64,000 nt of DNA from Holophagaceae bacterium (GCA_021286765.1 JAJTBS010000002.1:682001-746000); one strand, 5' to 3'; shown: positions 23,436 through 32,030, counted from the stretch's first letter. Notes: generated from the letters alone by a model not told the origin. Program-made: numbers and translations.

Positions 23436-25007
23436 CTAGAGCTTGAAGCCCTCCACGGCGGAGCGGAGGCCTTCGGCCACCTGGGCCAGGTCCGAGGCGG
23501 TGCGGGTGATCTCCTGCACCGTGGCGGAGAGCTCCTGGGTCGCCGAGGCGTTCTGGGCCAGCTGGGCATGGTTCTCGTCCACCAGCACGTTCACCTCGCG
23601 GCTGGTCTCGCTCTGGGCCCGGGCCGCCGCGCCGATCTGCTGGAAGCGGCCCGCCACGTCCCCGATCCTCGCGCGGATGTCCTCCAGGCTCTGGAGGGTG
23701 GTGTCCACGCCGAGCACGCCGGCCTCCACGGCCTCCTGGGTGCGCTGGATGAGCTGCTCGATTTCGCCGGCGGCGCTGCGGGAGCGGTCGGCCAGCTTGC
23801 GGACCTCCTCGGCCACCACGGCGAAGCCCTTGCCCATGCTGCCCGCCTTGGCCGCTTCGATGGCGGCGTTGAGGCTGAGCAGGTTGGTCTGCCGGGCGAT
23901 CTCCTGGATGACGGTCACGGCCTTCACCATCTGGCCGGTGGCGGCGCGGATGTCGGAGATGCCGGTGACGGCGGCCTGACCCGCCTGGCTGCTGTGCTCC
24001 GTGGCCGCCACGGCCCCCTCGGTCTCCTTGGAGGAGGCCTCCAGGTGGGTCGAGACATCGGTGGAGCGGCTGGTGAGGTGGCCCATGGCACCGGTCACCT
24101 GCTCGCCGGAGGCCCGCAGGTTCTCGCTCACCTGGGCGATCTGGGCCACGGCCCGCGACATCTCCTCGGAGGAGGCCGCCAGCTCGGTGGAGCCCGCGGC
24201 GACGCGCTCGCTGTAGGCGGCGAACTCCTTCACGGTGCCGTGGAGGTGGGCGTTGTAGGCGTTGAAGGCCTGGGCCACCTCGCCCACTTCATCCTGGGTG
24301 AGCACGGGCAGCCGCAGGGTGAGGTCCGAGGCGCGGAGGCCCTGGGCCAGCGCCACGATGGGCCGGGAGATGCCCCGGGCGATGGAGAGGCTCACCAGGA
24401 CCACCACCACCGCCATGAGAAGGATGGGAAGGCCGGTGGTCAGGGCGAGGGACCGGATCTGCGCGTCCACGTCATCCACGTAGAGCCCCGTGGCCACATC
24501 CCAGTTCCAGGGGTGGAAGCGGCGGATGTAGGCGATCTTCGCGCGCACCTTGCCGTCCGGAGGCAGGTGGCTGTAGTCCACGAATCCGCCTTCCGGCTTC
24601 TGGGCCTCCTGGTCCATGGCCAGCCAGTGCAGCTTTCCTTTCGTGTCCTTGCCGCCACTCATGTCCTTGCCGGCCAGGTCCTTCATGATCGGGTGATCGA
24701 TGATGCGGGCGCCGGGCGAGGCGATCCACAGGTAGTTGCTGCCCTCGTACCGCATGGCCATGAGGGCGGCGCGGCCCTGCTGTTGGGCCTGGTTGCGGTC
24801 CAGTTCCCCCTTCTGAACCCTGGCCTCGAGATCGGCCAGGAGGTGGTAGCCCATATCCACCACACTGCGCGCCCCCTCCTTCCGTGAATCGAGGTAGCGG
24901 GCACCGAAGACGGGCAGCAGGTAGGCGAAGAAGAGGAGGAGAAAGAGGGTCAGCGGGGCAAGGCCCAGAAGCTGGATCTTCCTGGAGATGGAGAGCCGGC
25001 CGAACAT
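23436..25007 (-). CDS. Methyl-accepting chemotaxis protein with single Cache sensor
   Basis: A 523-residue receptor. TM1 is at about 11-33, followed by a periplasmic sCache_2-type domain (about 40-182; [36 protein letters not shown]), TM2 (about 186-208), a HAMP (about 209-262) and a long coiled-coil signalling domain with the canonical tip [20 protein letters not shown]. No C-terminal CheR-binding pentapeptide is present. ATG 25007 with GGAGG six bases ahead is preferred over the longer open frame from 25076. sCache_2 domains often bind small organic acids. It is convergent with bacteriohemerythrin. Confidence 0.92.
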   Translation of the reverse strand: MFGRLSISRKIQLLGLAPLTLFLLLFFAYLLPVFGARYLDSRKEGARSVVDMGYHLLADLEARVQKGELDRNQAQQQGRAALMAMRYEGSNYLWIASPGARIIDHPIMKDLAGKDMSGGKDTKGKLHWLAMDQEAQKPEGGFVDYSHLPPDGKVRAKIAYIRRFHPWNWDVATGLYVDDVDAQIRSLALTTGLPILLMAVVVVLVSLSIARGISRPIVALAQGLRASDLTLRLPVLTQDEVGEVAQAFNAYNAHLHGTVKEFAAYSERVAAGSTELAASSEEMSRAVAQIAQVSENLRASGEQVTGAMGHLTSRSTDVSTHLEASSKETEGAVAATEHSSQAGQAAVTGISDIRAATGQMVKAVTVIQEIARQTNLLSLNAAIEAAKAGSMGKGFAVVAEEVRKLADRSRSAAGEIEQLIQRTQEAVEAGVLGVDTTLQSLEDIRARIGDVAGRFQQIGAAARAQSETSREVNVLVDENHAQLAQNASATQELSATVQEITRTASDLAQVAEGLRSAVEGFKL

Positions 25008-25183
25008 GCAATCCTCCGATAGCTTTCGTGACACTTTTTGATCGACACAAGATTTCATGGAATTGAGTTTTTTCACCAGCTGTGTCCATATTTCACCGCC
25101 GAGAATCGATGGTTAAGAATTGGATCTCGACAGAGTTCTCTTGCCCCGGGTCGGGCGCCATCAGCCCCCGATACACTGGCCCC

Positions 25184-25879
25184 ATGCTGCTCGCCCTCGA
25201 CACCACCACGGAGATCCTGCACCTGGCCCTCATCCGGGACGGACAGGCCTGGACCCGGCGGGTGCTGTCGGGCGTGGGGCGGGGCCACAGCGAGCGGCTG
25301 CTGCCCACCCTGGACGAGCTCATGGCCGAGGCCGGCGCCCTTCCCGCAGACCTGACGGGCGTGGCCGCCTGCCTGGGCCCCGGCGGCTTCACGAGCCTGC
25401 GCATCGGTGTGGCCACGGCGGAGGGCTTCGGCCTCACGGGCCTGCCCACCTGGGGCTTCTCGGCCTTCGCCCTGCGGGCGGAAGCCCTGCGGCAATCGGG
25501 GCTGGCGGGGCCGGTGTGGATCCTGTTGGACGGGCAGCGGGGCGAGGCCTTCCACCAGCGCTGGGCGGAGGGCCCCAGCTCACCCGCCGCCAAACACGCC
25601 CTGGCCACCCTGCCGGAGCTGGTGGGCGCCGAGCCCTGGTGGGCCCCCGAGGCCTTCGCGCCCAAAGTAGAGGCCCTGCTGCCCGAGGGCCGCATCGCCC
25701 CGGCCGACGAGGGCGCCGCCACCCTGGCGGGCCTGGTGGCCCTGGCCCGGCGCGTGGCCCTGGGGCCGCCGGAAGCGCCCCTGGTGCCCTTCTACCTGCG
25801 GGAGACCGATGCCGAGGTGAACTTCCCCCACGCCGCCGCCCATCTGCCGGAGGCCCTGCGCAAGGGCGTGGCGCGGTGA
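25184..25879 (+). CDS. tsaB: tRNA t6A biosynthesis protein TsaB
   Basis: A 231-residue ASKHA-fold protein. MLLALDTTTEILHLALIRDG at the N-terminus and CLGPGGFTSLRIGVATAEG are typical of TsaB, which scaffolds TsaD and TsaE in making N6-threonylcarbamoyladenosine at position 37 of ANN-decoding tRNAs. The start at 25184 is fixed by homology. The stop codon overlaps the start of rimI by four bases. Confidence 0.93.
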   Translation: MLLALDTTTEILHLALIRDGQAWTRRVLSGVGRGHSERLLPTLDELMAEAGALPADLTGVAACLGPGGFTSLRIGVATAEGFGLTGLPTWGFSAFALRAEALRQSGLAGPVWILLDGQRGEAFHQRWAEGPSSPAAKHALATLPELVGAEPWWAPEAFAPKVEALLPEGRIAPADEGAATLAGLVALARRVALGPPEAPLVPFYLRETDAEVNFPHAAAHLPEALRKGVAR

Positions 25880-26301
25880 GCGGCGGGCTGGAGGTCCAGC
25901 GGCACGCCTCGGGCGAGGCCCTGCCGGAGTGGGTGGCACGCCTGGATCGCACGGCCTTCGGCGCGGCCTGGAAGGCTCCCGCGGCCCACGAGGCACTGTG
26001 GCTTCTCCCCGGCCTGGCCTTCGCCCGCTGGGCCTGCATTCCCGCGGCGGGCGAGGCGGAGCTGCTGCGCATCGCCGTGGACCCGGCCCACCGGGGCGGG
26101 GGGCTGGGGCGACGGCTGCTGGAGGCCTGCCAGGAGGCCCTGGCGGCGGAGGGCATGACGGACCTCCACCTGGAGGTGCGGGCCTCGAACCAGGGGGCCA
26201 TCCAGCTCTACCGGGCCTGCGGCTGGGAGCCCTGCGGCCGGCGCGGCGGCTACTATCCCGACGGGGAAGACGCGGTGCTGTTCCGCCGGACCCATAGTTG
26301 A
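25876..26301 (+). CDS. rimI: Ribosomal-protein-alanine N-acetyltransferase RimI-like GNAT
   Basis: A 141-residue GNAT. The acetyl-CoA loop is LLRIAVDPAHRGGGLGRRLL, followed by LHLEVRASNQGAIQLYRACG and WEPCGRRGGYYPDGEDAVLF, which match RimI. GTG 25876 overlaps the TGA of tsaB (GTGA), so it is translationally coupled. The tsaB-rimI pair is a common bacterial arrangement. An N-terminal stretch of about 50 residues is less conserved. Confidence 0.88.
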   Translation: MSGGLEVQRHASGEALPEWVARLDRTAFGAAWKAPAAHEALWLLPGLAFARWACIPAAGEAELLRIAVDPAHRGGGLGRRLLEACQEALAAEGMTDLHLEVRASNQGAIQLYRACGWEPCGRRGGYYPDGEDAVLFRRTHS

Positions 26302-26311
26302 CCTACGCATC

Positions 26312-26340
26312 TTGACCAATGGGACCAGACCGCTCATATT
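26312..26340 (+). promoter_or_regulatory. Promoter of first Rrf2 gene
   Basis: TTGACC (26312-26317) and CATATT (26335-26340) are spaced 17 bp and followed by TTGAAACC. The arrangement TTGACCAA...TTGAAACC is repeated ahead of the second Rrf2 gene, so the shared bases may include the Rrf2 operator. Confidence 0.6.
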
Positions 26341-26363
26341 TGAAACCTCCCTGGCGGTGACCC

Positions 26364-26849
26364 ATGCTCGGCATCTCGCGACAGACGGATTACGCGGCCC
26401 GCGTGGTGCTGCACCTGGCCTGCCTGGCCCCCGGCGCCAAGGTGCCCATCGCCGACATCGCCAAGCACCGCATGCTGCCCCTGGACTTCGTGCGGCGCAT
26501 CGTGGGCGACCTGGTGAAGGCGGGCGTCCTGGCCACCTCCCGGGGCTCGGGCGGCGGGGTGAGCCTGGCCCGGCCGGCGGAGGATATCTCCCTGGGCGAG
26601 GTGGTGCTGGCCATGGAAGGCGGTGTGGCCCTCAACCACTGCGTGAGCGACCGCCGGGTCTGCCCACTGGCCTCGGCCTGCCCGGTGCAGTCCGTGTGGG
26701 TGGACGCCACCCGCGTGCTGGAGGACTACCTGGCTTCGGTGCGCTTCGACGCGCTGGCCAAGCGCGGCGACATCCACCAGCCCGCCCACCTGCGGGTGCA
26801 GGAGATCGGCCGGGTGCGGGGCGCGGCCCCCAAGGGCGCCCTGGCCTAG
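26364..26849 (+). CDS. Rrf2-family transcriptional regulator, copy A
   Basis: A 161-residue Rrf2 protein. The N-terminal winged helix (ISRQTDYAARVVLHLACLAP) and recognition segment (SRGSGGGVSLARPAEDISLG) are typical. Three cysteines in HCVSDRRVCPLASACPVQ are in the position that holds an Fe-S cluster in IscR, NsrR and RirA. A redox, NO or Fe-S responsive regulator is therefore likely. It is about 115 bp upstream of a paralogue, copy B, and each has its own promoter. Confidence 0.9.
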   Translation: MLGISRQTDYAARVVLHLACLAPGAKVPIADIAKHRMLPLDFVRRIVGDLVKAGVLATSRGSGGGVSLARPAEDISLGEVVLAMEGGVALNHCVSDRRVCPLASACPVQSVWVDATRVLEDYLASVRFDALAKRGDIHQPAHLRVQEIGRVRGAAPKGALA

Positions 26850-26908
26850 GAACGGAGCTTCGGGACTTTCATGTCCAACGGGTCGTTTAAATTCATGACC
26901 CTTGGGTA

Positions 26909-26936
26909 TTGACCAAGGTTACGAAATGGGTAATGT
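26909..26936 (+). promoter_or_regulatory. Promoter of second Rrf2 gene
   Basis: TTGACC (26909-26914) and TAATGT (26931-26936) are spaced 16 bp, followed by TTGAAACCC. It is near-identical in layout to the copy A promoter, which suggests auto- or cross-regulation. Confidence 0.62.
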
Positions 26937-26963
26937 TGAAACCCAGATCACCCCTGGAGCCCC

Positions 26964-27446
26964 ATGATCGGCATCTCCCGGCAGTCCGACTACGCAGCGC
27001 GTCTGGTGCTGCACCTGGCCTGTCTGGAGCCCGGCACCCGGGTCTCCATCCCCGAGATCTCGAAGACGCGCCTGCTGCCCGCGCCCTTCACCCGCCGCAT
27101 CGTGGGCGATCTGGTGAAGGCGGGCATCCTGAACACGCTCCGCGGCACCGGGGGCGGTATCCGCCTCGCGCGCCCGGCCACGGAGATCTCCCTGCTCGAC
27201 ATCCTCGAGGCGGTGGAGGGCGGGGTGGTGCTGAATGCCTGCCTGGAGGGCGGCAAGCCCTGCGTCTTCGGGCAGGGCTGCCTCGTGCAGCGGGCCTGGG
27301 GCGACGCCACCGACCTGCTGCGGCGCCATCTGGCGACCGTGACCTTCGACACCCTGGTGGGGGCGTCCCCGGATCACCAGGCCGCGCATTCCCAGCGGGC
27401 CGCCCAGGCCCAGAAGCCCGTCCGCCGCAGCATTCCCCTTTCCTGA
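26964..27446 (+). CDS. Rrf2-family transcriptional regulator, copy B
   Basis: A 160-residue paralogue of copy A. ISRQSDYAARLVLHLACLEP and LRGTGGGIRLARPATEISLL align throughout, and the cluster-ligand cysteines are kept with altered spacing residues (ACLEGGKPCVFGQGCLVQ). The C-terminal tails differ (QAAHSQRAAQAQKPVRRS here). The two genes look like a tandem duplication that has diverged. The nearest possible target downstream is ompW. Confidence 0.9.
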   Translation: MIGISRQSDYAARLVLHLACLEPGTRVSIPEISKTRLLPAPFTRRIVGDLVKAGILNTLRGTGGGIRLARPATEISLLDILEAVEGGVVLNACLEGGKPCVFGQGCLVQRAWGDATDLLRRHLATVTFDTLVGASPDHQAAHSQRAAQAQKPVRRSIPLS

Positions 27447-27720
27447 GCCGGCCCCGCCGGCCCTGAGTTCCCGCCAGATCCCTCCGCCTTCCGGCCCTGA
27501 GCCGGCGAGGGTTCCCCTGCCTTTCCACCGCTCCACCTGAGCTCCCCCCAAGCCCTCCGGCCACCCGGTCCCGCGCCGGTGGGAGTTCCTCTGCCTTTAC
27601 ACCGCACCACCGAAGCCGGCCCCGCCCGGCGCTTTCCAGCCCCCACGCAACCCGGCCGAGCCGGTGGGGGTCGCTCTGCCTTCCCACCCGCCCCCGGGAG
27701 GTCCCGGGGGCCTTTTCTGG
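27447..27720. repeat. Degenerate GC-rich tandem repeats between Rrf2 copy B and ompW
   Basis: This stretch holds no gene. A motif close to GCCGGTGGGAGTTCCTCTGC followed by CTTTMCACC occurs three times, starting at 27501, 27575 and 27660 (spacings 74 and 85 bp), embedded in longer cytosine-rich, similar-looking units. The third copy runs into a strong hairpin. Function is unknown; a leader RNA of ompW, a regulator-binding array or simple duplication are all possible. Confidence 0.6.
27690..27716 (+). terminator. Hairpin with T-run ahead of ompW
   Basis: GCCCCCGGG pairs with CCCGGGGGC around AGGT and is followed by CTTTT. It could end transcription from the Rrf2 gene. Because it is only 13 bp before the ompW start codon it could also act as an attenuator of ompW. 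Confidence 0.65.
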
Positions 27721-27729
27721 ATGCTTCCC

Positions 27730-28341
27730 ATGACCAAGCTCGTCCCCCTCACCCTGCTCGCCGCCGCCCTCGCGGCCCCGTCCCTCCGCGCCGAGGAAGG
27801 CCCCTGGATGGTCCGCCTCCGCGCCGTGGCCCTGCAGCCCGCCGACAAGTCCGACGCCTTCAGCACTGTTCAGGCCGACGCCATCCACGTCAGCAAGAAG
27901 ACCATCCCCGATGTGGACATCAGCTACTTCTTCACCCCGAACTTCTCCACCGAGCTGGTGCTCACCGTGCCTCAGGAGCACGACGTCACGCTGAATGGCA
28001 CGAAGATCGGCACCTTCAAACACCTGCCGCCCACCCTCACGGCGCAGTGGCGCTTCCTCCCCGGCCAGACGTTCAACCCCTACGTGGGCGCGGGCCTGAA
28101 CCTCACGCTGATCTCCGACGTGAAGCTGGCCGGCGGCGCGCTGGACCTGGACAAGACCAGCGTGGGCCTCGCCGCCCAGGTGGGCGCCGACATCAAGCTG
28201 GCCCCGAGCTGGCACCTGAACCTGGACGTGAAGTACGTGCAGATCAAGAGCGACGTGAAGGACAAGGCCACCGGCGCCAAGGTGACCACCGTGAAGGTGG
28301 ATCCCATGCTCTACGGCGTGGGCGTGGGCTACCGGTTCTGA
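27730..28341 (+). CDS. ompW: OmpW-family outer-membrane protein
   Basis: A 203-residue protein. The signal peptide MTKLVPLTLLAAALAAPSLR is cut before AEEGPWMVRLRAVALQP, the OmpW N-terminal strand. TIPDVDISYFFTPNFSTELV and FNPYVGAGLNLT are OmpW hallmarks, and the protein ends in YGVGVGYRF with terminal Phe. OmpW forms an eight-stranded barrel for small hydrophobic molecules and is often regulated by oxygen and redox state, which fits its place after two Rrf2 regulators. An ATG at 27721 is also in frame. Confidence 0.9.
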   Translation: MTKLVPLTLLAAALAAPSLRAEEGPWMVRLRAVALQPADKSDAFSTVQADAIHVSKKTIPDVDISYFFTPNFSTELVLTVPQEHDVTLNGTKIGTFKHLPPTLTAQWRFLPGQTFNPYVGAGLNLTLISDVKLAGGALDLDKTSVGLAAQVGADIKLAPSWHLNLDVKYVQIKSDVKDKATGAKVTTVKVDPMLYGVGVGYRF

Positions 28342-28391
28342 GGTCCCCCGGGAGTTCCTCGCTGTGGGACTCCTGGAGCAGGTAGGACAAA

Positions 28392-28418
28392 TCACGGCCC
28401 GGCTTTGCCGGGTCGTGA
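28392..28418. terminator. Strong hairpin between ompW and the methyltransferase gene
   Basis: TCACGGCCCGGC and GCCGGGTCGTGA pair (one G-U) around TTT, 50 bp past the ompW stop and between convergent genes. There is no T-run. The remaining spacer (28342-28514) has other short GC-rich inverted repeats and no gene. Confidence 0.55.
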
Positions 28419-28514
28419 CGCGGGGGTCCGGGGTGTGCGCGCAGCGCGCCTCCGCCTGATGCGCGCTGGCGGGCTCCTGCTCGCAAGCTCGCAGAGTCGG
28501 AGCCTCCCCCCGGA

Positions 28515-29750
28515 TCAACGCTCGAACAGGACGATCCGGTTGCTGTTCGTGCCCTTGTCGTTGTTGCCCACGCCCCAGATGTGGGCGGTCTTGGTGAAGG
28601 CCTGGCGGTTCACGAGGACGCCGTGGGCCCTGAAGCCGGCGCGCAGGCCCAGGGGCAGCACCACCTCGTCGAGGCGCAGCTTGCCGCGCCGGATCTCGCC
28701 CACCTCGAAGGCGACAAAGCCGCCGCGCTTCGTGAGCCGGTGCAGCTCTGCGAAGACCGCGGCCATGGTCTCCGACCAGCCCTCGAGGGTGCGGGGCGTG
28801 CTGATGCCCCGGCCGATGGCCTCGGCATCCAGGCCCGTGAACCAGCAGCGCAGCCAGTTGTCGCCGGCGTAGTCCACCACATCGAGGAAGGGCGGCGAGG
28901 TGACCGTGAGGGCGATGCAGCCATCCATCAGCGTGCCGGTCTCCCGCGCATCGGCCGTGAGAAAGCGGGCGTCCTGGGCCGCCAGGGCCAGGTGCTGCCG
29001 CTGGCCCGCCTCCAGGCCCGCCAGCAGCTGTTTCGTCTTCTTGAGGATGAGGGCATGGGTGTCACGGTAGGCGGGCACCTGGCCGCGCTGCGCGTTGATC
29101 TGGCGCTGCTTTCCCGCCGTGAGGGCCTGGTTGGGGGGCAGGGTGTACACCGAGAAGAAGCCCGGGCTGTGGCCCGTGAGGCGGTTGGTGGCCACCATGC
29201 GGATCCAGGTGTCCAGCTCATCCAGCTCGCCGCTGGCGGCCCGGGCGAGGCACCAGTCGCGGAGGCCGCGGATCTCGGCTTCGGTGCCGGGGTGGAAGAA
29301 CATGCCGAGGTCGAGGCCGTCCCCGGAGCCGGTCCGCGGGATGGCCTCCAGCCGCTGGGCGACTTCGGCGGGCTCCGGCGGCGTGAGCCTCGGTTCGGCC
29401 AGCATGCGCGAGAGGGGGTTCACGTCATTGGCGGCCACGCGGCGGCCCAGCAGGGCGGCCTCCAGGGCCGTGGTGCCCCGGCCGCTGAAGGGGTCGTAGA
29501 CGCGCTCGCCGGGCTGGGTGAGGCGCTCGATGAAGTGGCGGGGCAGCTGGGGCTTGTAGCAGGCCCGGTACGAGATCTCATGCAGGTTCGCGGCCTGGCG
29601 CTGCTTGGCGGTCCAGAGCTCCAGAGAGAGGCGCGGGTAGCTGGATCCTGCGGCCTCCACGGTGTCCCAGGCTTCCCCGGGCACGGACGGATCGGGGGCG
29701 AAGCCCGCCAGGAAGCCCCGCTGCGCCGCCTCCAAGTCCCCCGTCTCCAT
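28515..29750 (-). CDS. Orphan DNA methyltransferase (N4/N6-type)
   Basis: A 411-residue AdoMet-dependent methyltransferase. YDPFSGRGTTALEAALLG is motif I (AdoMet binding) near residue 84 and TVTSPPFLDVVDYAGDN is catalytic motif IV (TSPPF). Motif I therefore comes before motif IV, with a ~190-residue insert between them. TSPP-type motifs often mark N4-cytosine enzymes. No restriction endonuclease or specificity gene is adjacent, so it is an orphan that may mark the genome for regulation or anti-restriction. ATG 29750 is chosen; the in-frame TTG at 29774 is a weaker start. Confidence 0.82.
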   Translation of the reverse strand: METGDLEAAQRGFLAGFAPDPSVPGEAWDTVEAAGSSYPRLSLELWTAKQRQAANLHEISYRACYKPQLPRHFIERLTQPGERVYDPFSGRGTTALEAALLGRRVAANDVNPLSRMLAEPRLTPPEPAEVAQRLEAIPRTGSGDGLDLGMFFHPGTEAEIRGLRDWCLARAASGELDELDTWIRMVATNRLTGHSPGFFSVYTLPPNQALTAGKQRQINAQRGQVPAYRDTHALILKKTKQLLAGLEAGQRQHLALAAQDARFLTADARETGTLMDGCIALTVTSPPFLDVVDYAGDNWLRCWFTGLDAEAIGRGISTPRTLEGWSETMAAVFAELHRLTKRGGFVAFEVGEIRRGKLRLDEVVLPLGLRAGFRAHGVLVNRQAFTKTAHIWGVGNNDKGTNSNRIVLFER

Positions 29751-29797
29751 CCGCTTCCGCCTGCCTTTCCGCAACCAACCAGGATAGCCTGCTGGGG

Positions 29798-31879
29798 ATG
29801 CCTTCCCCCGCGCCCAAACGCCATCCCGAGCTGACGCGCCTCTATGTGGCCGTGGGCCTGGTGGCCGTGATCCTCATGATCATCCTGGCCTACAAGGCGG
29901 TGGGGAACCGCGTGGCGGAGGGCGGGCTGGACGCGCCCTCCCGCTGGGCCCTGGTGGCCGTGGGCGTGCTGAACGCGCTGGCCATCGGCACGCTGCTGTT
30001 CATCGTGGCCCGCAGCCTGGCGAAGCTCTACTTCGAACGCAAGAGCGGCATCCTGGGCTCGCGGCTGCGCACCCGCATGGTGCTGACGCTGTTCATCGTG
30101 GGCATCGTGCCCAGCCTCATCCTCTTCGTGGTGGGGCGGAACTTCATCAACAAGAACGTGGAGCGCTGGTTCAGCCCCGAGACCGAGGTGGCCATCCGCG
30201 ACGGCCAGAAGATGGCGGAGGACCTGCGCGCCGCCGCGAAGGCCCGCCTGGACTTCGGCGCGGGCCGACTGCTGGTCTCGGCTTCCGCCGAGCCCCAGGC
30301 CATCCGCGCCGCCTCGGGCCTGGACCTGGTGGCCGCCCTCAACGGCCGGGGCGAGGGGGGCATCCGAGGCCTGGACCTGGGGCCCGGCCTGCCGCCGCCG
30401 GGCCTTCAGGACCCCGCAGCCGGGGACAGCACCCAAGAGTCGCATGAAGGCCTGTGGATGCTGCGCCTGGTGCCGAGGGGCGACGGCCCCTGGGTGGTGG
30501 GCATCTTCCTGCCCCGGGAGACCCTGGACCGGGTGCTGGCCTTGGAGCAGCGGTACCGGGAGAGCCAGCAGATCCGCGCCAACCGCGACACCCTCCAGAC
30601 CCTGCCCCAGAGCACCTTCCTCTTCCTGACGCTGCTCACCCTCTTCTTCGCCGTGTGGTCGGGCCTGGCCCTGGCGAAATCGCTCAGCGAGCCCATCCGC
30701 GCCCTGGCCAAGGCCGCCCAGCGCGTGGGCAGCGGCGATCTGGAGGTGCAGCTGCCGGAGCTGGGCGAAGACGAGCTGGCCTTCCTGGCCCGCACCTTCA
30801 ACGCCATGACCCGCGACCTCAAGACCAACCAGGCGGCCATCGAGGCCCAGGCCAGCCGCCTGGAACAGCAGCGGGCCTACCTGGATCAGCTGCTGGCGGC
30901 GCTGCCCGTGGGCGTCATGAGCTGGCGGGCCGACGGCGAGCTGCGCACCTTCAACGCCGCCGCCCGCGCCTGGCTGGGTCTGGAGGCCTTCGATCCCACC
31001 GAGGCCCGTTGGGAGACCCTGGAGACCCTGCCGCGCCTGGGCCGCCTGCCTGAGCTGCTGGCGGCGGTGCGGGGCTCGAACCGCGGCGTGCAGGAGGAGT
31101 TCCGCCTGGGCGGCGAGGGCGAGGGCCGCCCGGTCCGCGCCATCCTGGAACCCCTGCAGGGCGGCGGCGTGCTGGCGGTGCTGGAGGACCTCTCCCTGCT
31201 GGCCCAGGCGGAGAAACGCGCCGCCTGGCAGGAGGTGGCCCGGCGCATGGCCCACGAGGTGAAGAACCCGCTCACGCCCATCCAGCTGACGGCCCAGCGG
31301 CTGCTCCGCAAGAACCGGGAGGGCCGGCTGGATGCCGCCGCCGTGCAGGAAGGGGCCGAGACGATCCTGGCGGAGGTGGCCAGCCTCTCGCGCCTGGTGG
31401 ACAGCTTCAGCCGCTTCGCCCGCCTGCCCGTGCCCCAGTTCGCCCCCTGCGATCCGGCGGAGCTGCTGCGGCAGGTGGCTGCCCTCTACGGGCCCACCCA
31501 CCCGGACATCCGCCTGGAGCTGTCCCTGCCCGAGGAACCCGTCTCGGCCCTGTGGGATGGCGACATGGTGAAGCGGGCCCTCATCAACTTCGTGGACAAC
31601 GCCGTGGCCGCGGTGGAGGGCAAGGGCGTGGTGAGCCTGTCCCTGGCGGTGGCGGGGGCCTCCCTGCGCTTCGAGGTGGCCGATGATGGCGCCGGGGTGC
31701 CGGAGGCCGACCGCGAGCGGCTCTTCGAGCCCTACTTCTCCACCAAGCGCAAAGGCACGGGCCTGGGCCTGGCCATCGTGCGCCGGATCGCGCAGGACCA
31801 CGGTGGCGACGCCCGCTACGAGGCCCTCGAGCGGGGCAGCCGCTTCAGCCTGGAGCTGCCCAAGGCGGGCAAGGGCTGA
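29798..31879 (+). CDS. NtrY-like membrane sensor histidine kinase
   Basis: 693 residues. There are three N-terminal helices (about 16-34, 48-72 and 92-113), an extracytoplasmic part, a fourth helix (about 273-294), a HAMP (about 295-345), a PAS domain (about 360-470), HisKA with H486 in RRMAHEVKNPLTPIQL, and a HATPase ending in FSTKRKGTGLGLAIVRRIAQ. Domain order and the H-box are those of NtrY, partner of the sigma-54 activator NtrX. No response regulator is adjacent; the NtrX-like gene at 47.9-49.3 kb is a possible partner. It is divergent from the methyltransferase with only 47 bp between starts. Confidence 0.88.
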   Translation: MPSPAPKRHPELTRLYVAVGLVAVILMIILAYKAVGNRVAEGGLDAPSRWALVAVGVLNALAIGTLLFIVARSLAKLYFERKSGILGSRLRTRMVLTLFIVGIVPSLILFVVGRNFINKNVERWFSPETEVAIRDGQKMAEDLRAAAKARLDFGAGRLLVSASAEPQAIRAASGLDLVAALNGRGEGGIRGLDLGPGLPPPGLQDPAAGDSTQESHEGLWMLRLVPRGDGPWVVGIFLPRETLDRVLALEQRYRESQQIRANRDTLQTLPQSTFLFLTLLTLFFAVWSGLALAKSLSEPIRALAKAAQRVGSGDLEVQLPELGEDELAFLARTFNAMTRDLKTNQAAIEAQASRLEQQRAYLDQLLAALPVGVMSWRADGELRTFNAAARAWLGLEAFDPTEARWETLETLPRLGRLPELLAAVRGSNRGVQEEFRLGGEGEGRPVRAILEPLQGGGVLAVLEDLSLLAQAEKRAAWQEVARRMAHEVKNPLTPIQLTAQRLLRKNREGRLDAAAVQEGAETILAEVASLSRLVDSFSRFARLPVPQFAPCDPAELLRQVAALYGPTHPDIRLELSLPEEPVSALWDGDMVKRALINFVDNAVAAVEGKGVVSLSLAVAGASLRFEVADDGAGVPEADRERLFEPYFSTKRKGTGLGLAIVRRIAQDHGGDARYEALERGSRFSLELPKAGKG

Positions 31880-31966
31880 TCAGGCCCGGCGGCGCCTCCG
31901 CAGCCAGAGCCCCAGCGGCCCGAGCACCAGCCAGGCCAGCAGCACAAGCTTGAAGAGGGGGGACAC
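31880..31966 (-). CDS. Possible 28-residue membrane peptide
   Basis: GTG 31966 with GGAG five bases ahead opens a frame of 28 codons: VSPLFKLVLLAWLVLGPLGL then WLRRRRRA. It has one hydrophobic helix and a basic end, the classic make-up of a bacterial membrane micropeptide. It lies between the kinase and SDR genes on the opposite strand, and its stop abuts the kinase stop. There is no homology support, so it is a candidate only. Confidence 0.35.
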   Translation of the reverse strand: MSPLFKLVLLAWLVLGPLGLWLRRRRRA

Positions 31967-32030
31967 GGGCGCTCCGAGGCGGGGCCGGCGCCCTCCACCA
32001 GCCTCTCATGGCGGGGCGTATGCTGACCCC

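Noticed and set aside
27447-27720. CRISPR array
   Set aside because: The three repeats are imperfect, longer than 30 bases with variable spacing, and no cas genes are near.
28515-29750. Complete restriction-modification system
   Set aside because: No endonuclease or specificity gene lies on either side.
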